From: Colias croceus
Taxonomy: Eukaryota; Arthropoda; Insecta; Lepidoptera; Pieridae
Reading direction: 5' to 3'
Assembly (NCBI RefSeq): GCF_905220415.1
Contig: NC_059542.1
Coordinates: forward strand, 8,432,001-8,496,000
Length of the DNA stretch: 64,000 nucleotides
Part shown: piece after piece, positions 60,207 through 64,000 of the stretch
Layout: each line of letters starts with the position of its first letter
Numbering within the stretch: the stretch's first letter is position 1
The notes under the pieces: model-generated
What the model was told of the DNA's origin: nothing
What the model saw: only the letters and a program-made list of their open reading frames with translations
The model's database searches: none
Program-made: the position numbers and the translations under genes

Positions 60207-61248
60207 GCATAGGTGGAATACCTATGAAAGATAACGAGTTTATTACTTAACTCATTTAATATAATGGCTGTAAAATTATATTTATATCAGATAAGATATT
60301 TCTTGTGAATGTATAGTTTTAAACACTTATCTATTTTGAGATTGAAATGTGGAAAGTCGTGGCTGTTATAACTATTATAGTGACTTATTATGGCGACATC
60401 GATTAAGCTATTTGATGGTATTTTATGACCCATAATAAATTACTTATGTCCAGTACTTTAACTTCACATACATTTTATAAAGCAACGATATTAGAAAGGA
60501 AACATGACTACGAATAGGAAATCCGCACTTTGCACTTTCTATTGACGATCATTCGATTTAATTTTATTGAGAGTATTTAAAATTAACTGTTTTGTTTCCT
60601 TTCGACCATTTTTAACAATCACATTTGTTTCATACGATTCGAACTAACGAAGATGGATTTAATGGATCCGTTAGTTATAGAAATAAAAATTGTTTGAAGA
60701 TTTCACAAATAATGATTTATTATCTTAGCTTTGCTCTCGAGTCTCGATTAGGTACCAACTAAATATAAAATAATGTTTAGTCACGGTGGTTTATATAAAA
60801 AAAAACTAGGTATGACTATGAAACTATCATCTGCAGCTAGAAACTATTATGTATAATAGAACTATTGTTAAAGTTAGGTTAGAATTAATGTTTTGTAAGT
60901 AGGTATGAATAATATGCGTAATTGTAATGGTACGTTTGTTGTTCAGGTTATCTTGAAGATAACGATGATACATCAATTTAGTTATCTGATTACTATTTAT
61001 ACAGTAAAAATTAATTTTAGGTAGGTAGTCATTTTATCTCATGGCTAGTTCAATACTTTTTGTGAATGAAACTATTTATGGTTACATGGTAAATTAAACT
61101 TATGCAGTTTTTTAAATATTCGTTACAAACAATATTCTTCCTCTACATAAAATTTGTTTCGATACGTGATCTGTTTAAATGATCATTAATGCCTATAACG
61201 TGCTAATGTGTTCTATTGTGTGCTAAGTGAAATTCTTTCACATTGCAG
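60207..61248. other. Gene-free stretch before canoe coding exon 1
   Basis: AT-rich. It ends in the CATTGCAG acceptor at 61248, so at least its right part is an intron in the canoe 5' UTR. Confidence 0.5.
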
Positions 61249-61270
61249 GATTCCTTGATGCGGTGACAAA

Positions 61271-62249
61271 ATGGACGCGGCGGACAAGCGAATGTTGGAT
61301 CGCGAGGCGCTCCGCAACATGATCCAACAGTGGAACGCCAACCGCCTCGATCTGTTTGAGCTCAGCGAACCGAATGAGGTAAATGATACCACTGCACTGT
61401 TTTGATTGTTTTTTTTTATTTAGTCACACTTTGATATACTGTTACGGTGGAAATTTGGATAGAACGGAGAGTAATTGAGTAGGATACAGTTGATTGGTTT
61501 GAGACGCGGAGAAAGCGATGGTATTTGGCTTATTGTTTTAAAATTGACGTGGCCAGGTCAAATTTTAATTTGCTTGGTTGGTTTTGTAACTCAATTAATG
61601 CTGGTACTTAAAATTGATTTCAAAGAAGAACAATAAAATTACTTATATATACCTAGGTACTTTATGAATGAAGAATAAACGACGACGACGAAATGGAACG
61701 ACCATATTTTGACCTCATCAATTCGTTGTGCCATCTTCATGACCTTCCTATTGTTTCAAATAGACAATATTGCTAGAATACCACAGCTGCTTTCAATGAT
61801 TCATAATATATCCTGTTTCATCAAACGAATCTCATTGTGTATGGGTTATTATTTTAATAATATATGTATGCACATTGCCCATTTATAATTTTGTGATATG
61901 ATTCACTTTACTAGTTAAATGAACAGCAACAAAACAATTATAATCATTTGCGACTTGCGAAGATTTGATAGAGGGGCCAAAAGATATTGATGCCACAAAA
62001 TACGCACAAAGAAAAATAAGACAAAGAAATGAACTTCATATTTTTAAAATTACATAGATAGTTGGAATGCTTATTTTTCCACGAAAGATGCTTGATAGTT
62101 ATGAATACAATATATTTAAATCTATACATATTATATTATAATAAATCTGTAGAAGGGTCAATTCTGTACATTGAAAATATTGAAAAAATAAATAGCAGGG
62201 GGTGTTACTGGATCGATACCAAACCCAAATATGTGATTAAAAAAAATTT

Positions 62250-62282
<33 letters not shown>

Positions 62283-63720
62283 CGTCTGTCTGTCTGTATG
62301 TGAAGGCATCACGTGAAAACTAGCGGTTCGATTTCGATGAAACTTGGTATAATTATACCTTATTATCCTGGGCGTAAAATAGGATACTTTTTATCCTGGA
62401 AAAATACGTAGAAAAAAATTAATCTTAATTTTTCAGTTTTATCCATAGACGTTGTTCCGTAGAACCGCGAACACACGTTGCGTATTATTATAGGCCTAGC
62501 CGTATTTGGGAATTGGGTCCAATAGATATTTATAAGATGTTATTGACAGAGGTACTCAAAATGGAGAAATAACCATCCACGCGAAGACCGACATCCGCGC
62601 GGACGGAGTCGCGGGCGGAAGCTAGTTATAAATAAACTTATGCTTCTTTAAGTAATTTCATTTTGCAATACAACTTTTTGTAAGTATGTATAATTTTACT
62701 GTTTGCTGTAAAAAGCGTGTTGAAAAATTATGAACAATGCATTTGTATTTTTAAACATGAGTCAGGTATCTTTCCCTCGTCAACATATCGTGAAGATAAA
62801 AACTTATCTACAAGATGGAGATAGAGATAGGAATTACAAATTATTTACTACCGTTTAAAATTCTATTGTTTGTTTTTTCTCAAATATGAATCGTTCTTTG
62901 CTAATAATGAAAAGGTAATAATATGATTTATAAACCGTTTAATTTGTTAATGTAATTGTACAATTTACAATTCTAATGATTCATTGATAAGAACATTAAA
63001 CGGTGAATGAATAAATTCTGTGTGATAAAATACCTATCTTCATTTTGAAAGTACGCTCCTATTTCCTTCCCGTCCATTTATGCAAAGATATAAAACACAA
63101 TCGACACTAATTGCTTGCTTTTAGTATTTCTTTAGAACACGCGATAATGGAGTTTAGCTTCATTCCGAGCAGGATTTGTTTATTTTTGAGTTGGCAAAGT
63201 TGATACTGTAATATTTATAATGCTTTTTGCAGAACCTCGAATTCCATGGTGTTATGCGATTCTACTTTCAAGATTCGGGTCAAAAGATAGCAACGAAATG
63301 CATTCGTGTAGCGTCCGATGCTACCGTCAGCGATGTTATAGGTGAGTTGTATTTTTAATTAGTGTGAATTGTATCGAATTAAAATAGATACTAAAATTTC
63401 TAATGAAACTTACTACAAGATCAATCACTTCTTTTTCACTTAAATTATATGATCGGGTTCATTACAACATACATAAATATTAAATTGCTTAAACCAATTT
63501 ACTATACAAAATAACCTTTACTTTTCCAGAAACACTCATAGAGAAATTCCGTCCAGACATGCGTATGTTATCGCTCGGTTCGTACTCCCTATGGGAGACA
63601 CACGGGCCAGATGACGAGAGGAAGCTGGAGCCGCACGAGAAGCCACTGCTGGTGCAACTCAACTGGCACGCGGACGATCGTGAAGGGCGCTTCTTGCTTA
63701 AGTGCTGTAGTGGGAATGAG
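61271..63720 (+). CDS. cno: Afadin/canoe, first three coding exons (runs off the window)
   Basis: Afadin (Drosophila canoe) links nectin/cadherin junctions to actin and is a Rap1/Ras effector. Coding exons are 61271-61378, 63233-63341 and 63530-63720, in phase, giving 136 residues. The last one ends at a GTAAGG donor in phase 0 and the gene continues to the right. The block WNANRLDLFELSEPNENLEF, the GVMRFYFQD motif, and TKCIRV...VIETLIEKFRPDMRML followed by LVQLNW...DDREGRF are the N-terminus and first Ras-association (RA) domain of afadin as I remember it. RA begins at about residue 38. The start ATG, 22 bases after an acceptor at 61248, requires an upstream untranslated exon. SLWETH, where the family has SLYEVH, is a mild change. 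Later FHA, dilute, PDZ and C-terminal regions are outside the window. Confidence 0.93.
62200..62628 (+). repeat. SINE/LINE-tail-like repeat with GTCT microsatellite in canoe intron
   Basis: It includes 12 or more GTCT units at 62249-62296. GCGGTTCGATTTCGATGAAA follows, then AACTTGGTATAATTATACC, and the end is GACGGAGTCGCGGGCGGAAG, then CTAGTTATAAAT. The 84-codon frame across the microsatellite is not a gene. The copy sits inside intron 1 of the coding part of canoe. Confidence 0.7.
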
Positions 63721-63900
63721 GTAAGGACTCTTGTGGAAGGATTTATTATTAAGCTATTGCATAGCTTTTATCTCAGACTTTGAGCGCGGCGACCGAATGT
63801 AAAAATTCCGTAACGAAAAAACCTAACACCCCCACTCCAACCGGCACAGCGATGCGATGCTATGCAATAGCTGTACCGCGGCAATCCTCGAGTGCCACAC

Positions 63901-63943
63901 GTATTTTTTTATTATTATCAACGATAATAATAAAAAAATACGT
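63901..63943. repeat. Perfect AT-rich hairpin in canoe intron
   Basis: CGTATTTTTTTATTATTATC faces GATAATAATAAAAAAATACG with a loop of only a couple of bases. An imperfect pair, AGCTATTGCATAGC at about 63752 and GCTATGCAATAGCT at about 63859, brackets the sequence just before it. Confidence 0.8.
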
Positions 63944-64000
63944 AATTTGTCATCATGGGAACATACGGGCTCATGTGGTCGGGTTGCGGACGAATTTCCG

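Noticed and set aside
62249..62316. 84-codon frame ending in a CLSVCLSVC repeat
   Set aside because: Translation of a GTCT microsatellite inside an interspersed repeat.
1..64000. CRISPR arrays, bacterial operons, ribosome-binding sites
   Set aside because: The window is eukaryotic nuclear DNA; the only spaced repeats are tandem or inverted transposon pieces.
1..64000. tRNA, rRNA and well-known insect miRNA genes
   Set aside because: I looked for box B-like GGTTCGA-type motifs with matching arms and for familiar miRNA seeds and found none convincing; a covariance-model scan could change this.

Overview
This is an AT-rich segment of insect nuclear DNA, almost certainly from a moth or butterfly (Lepidoptera). 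The evidence is compact multi-exon genes with GT-AG introns, plus many copies of interspersed repeats I recognise as typical of Lepidoptera. These include SINE/LINE-tail fragments ending in the '...GAAGCCGCGGGCGGAAAGCTAGT' style, 'AACCGACTTCAAAAAAAAGG' elements, an R1-clade non-LTR retrotransposon with target-site duplications, and numerous foldback elements. All gene models were built by hand from splice sites, reading phase and remembered family sequences. No search was run.

Layout. 1-6.5 kb: gene-poor, with repeat fragments. 6.65-10.5 kb (+): a nine-exon gene for a 443-residue secreted coiled-coil protein I cannot assign to a family. 11.6-12.1 kb (-): the first two coding exons of a GOPC/PIST Golgi PDZ-protein homologue, whose remaining exons are not visible. 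13.0-15.8 kb: three adjacent palindromic repeat structures. 19.6-20.9 kb (-): Rheb GTPase, complete (182 aa). 21.4-23.3 kb (+): VTA1/LIP5, complete (322 aa), sharing a short divergent promoter with Rheb. 24.5-25.8 kb: a piggyBac-like non-autonomous element. 27.0-33.5 kb (-): a TMEM35/NACHO-type four-pass membrane protein, complete in four exons (156 aa). 33.8-36.5 kb: a cluster of terminal-inverted-repeat elements, one carrying an hAT transposase C-terminal remnant. 37.3-38.1 kb (-): an intronless cytochrome-b5-reductase-like flavoenzyme (293 aa). 38.5-41.8 kb: MITEs and SINE-like copies. 41.8-43.6 kb (+): a small HMGA-like protein with four AT-hooks (117 aa). 43.6-61.2 kb: about 17.5 kb without recognisable host coding sequence but rich in repeats, including a 5'-truncated R1-clade insertion. 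61.27 kb to the right edge (+): the first three coding exons of the afadin/canoe junction protein.

The genes look like an ordinary unlinked housekeeping neighbourhood: growth signalling (Rheb), ESCRT-III disassembly (VTA1), Golgi trafficking (GOPC), receptor chaperoning (TMEM35-like), redox (CYB5R-like), chromatin (HMGA-like) and adherens junctions (canoe). I see no operon-like functional system. The most unusual content is the uncharacterised secreted coiled-coil gene and the dense collection of long hairpin-forming repeats, several of them close to promoters or splice sites.
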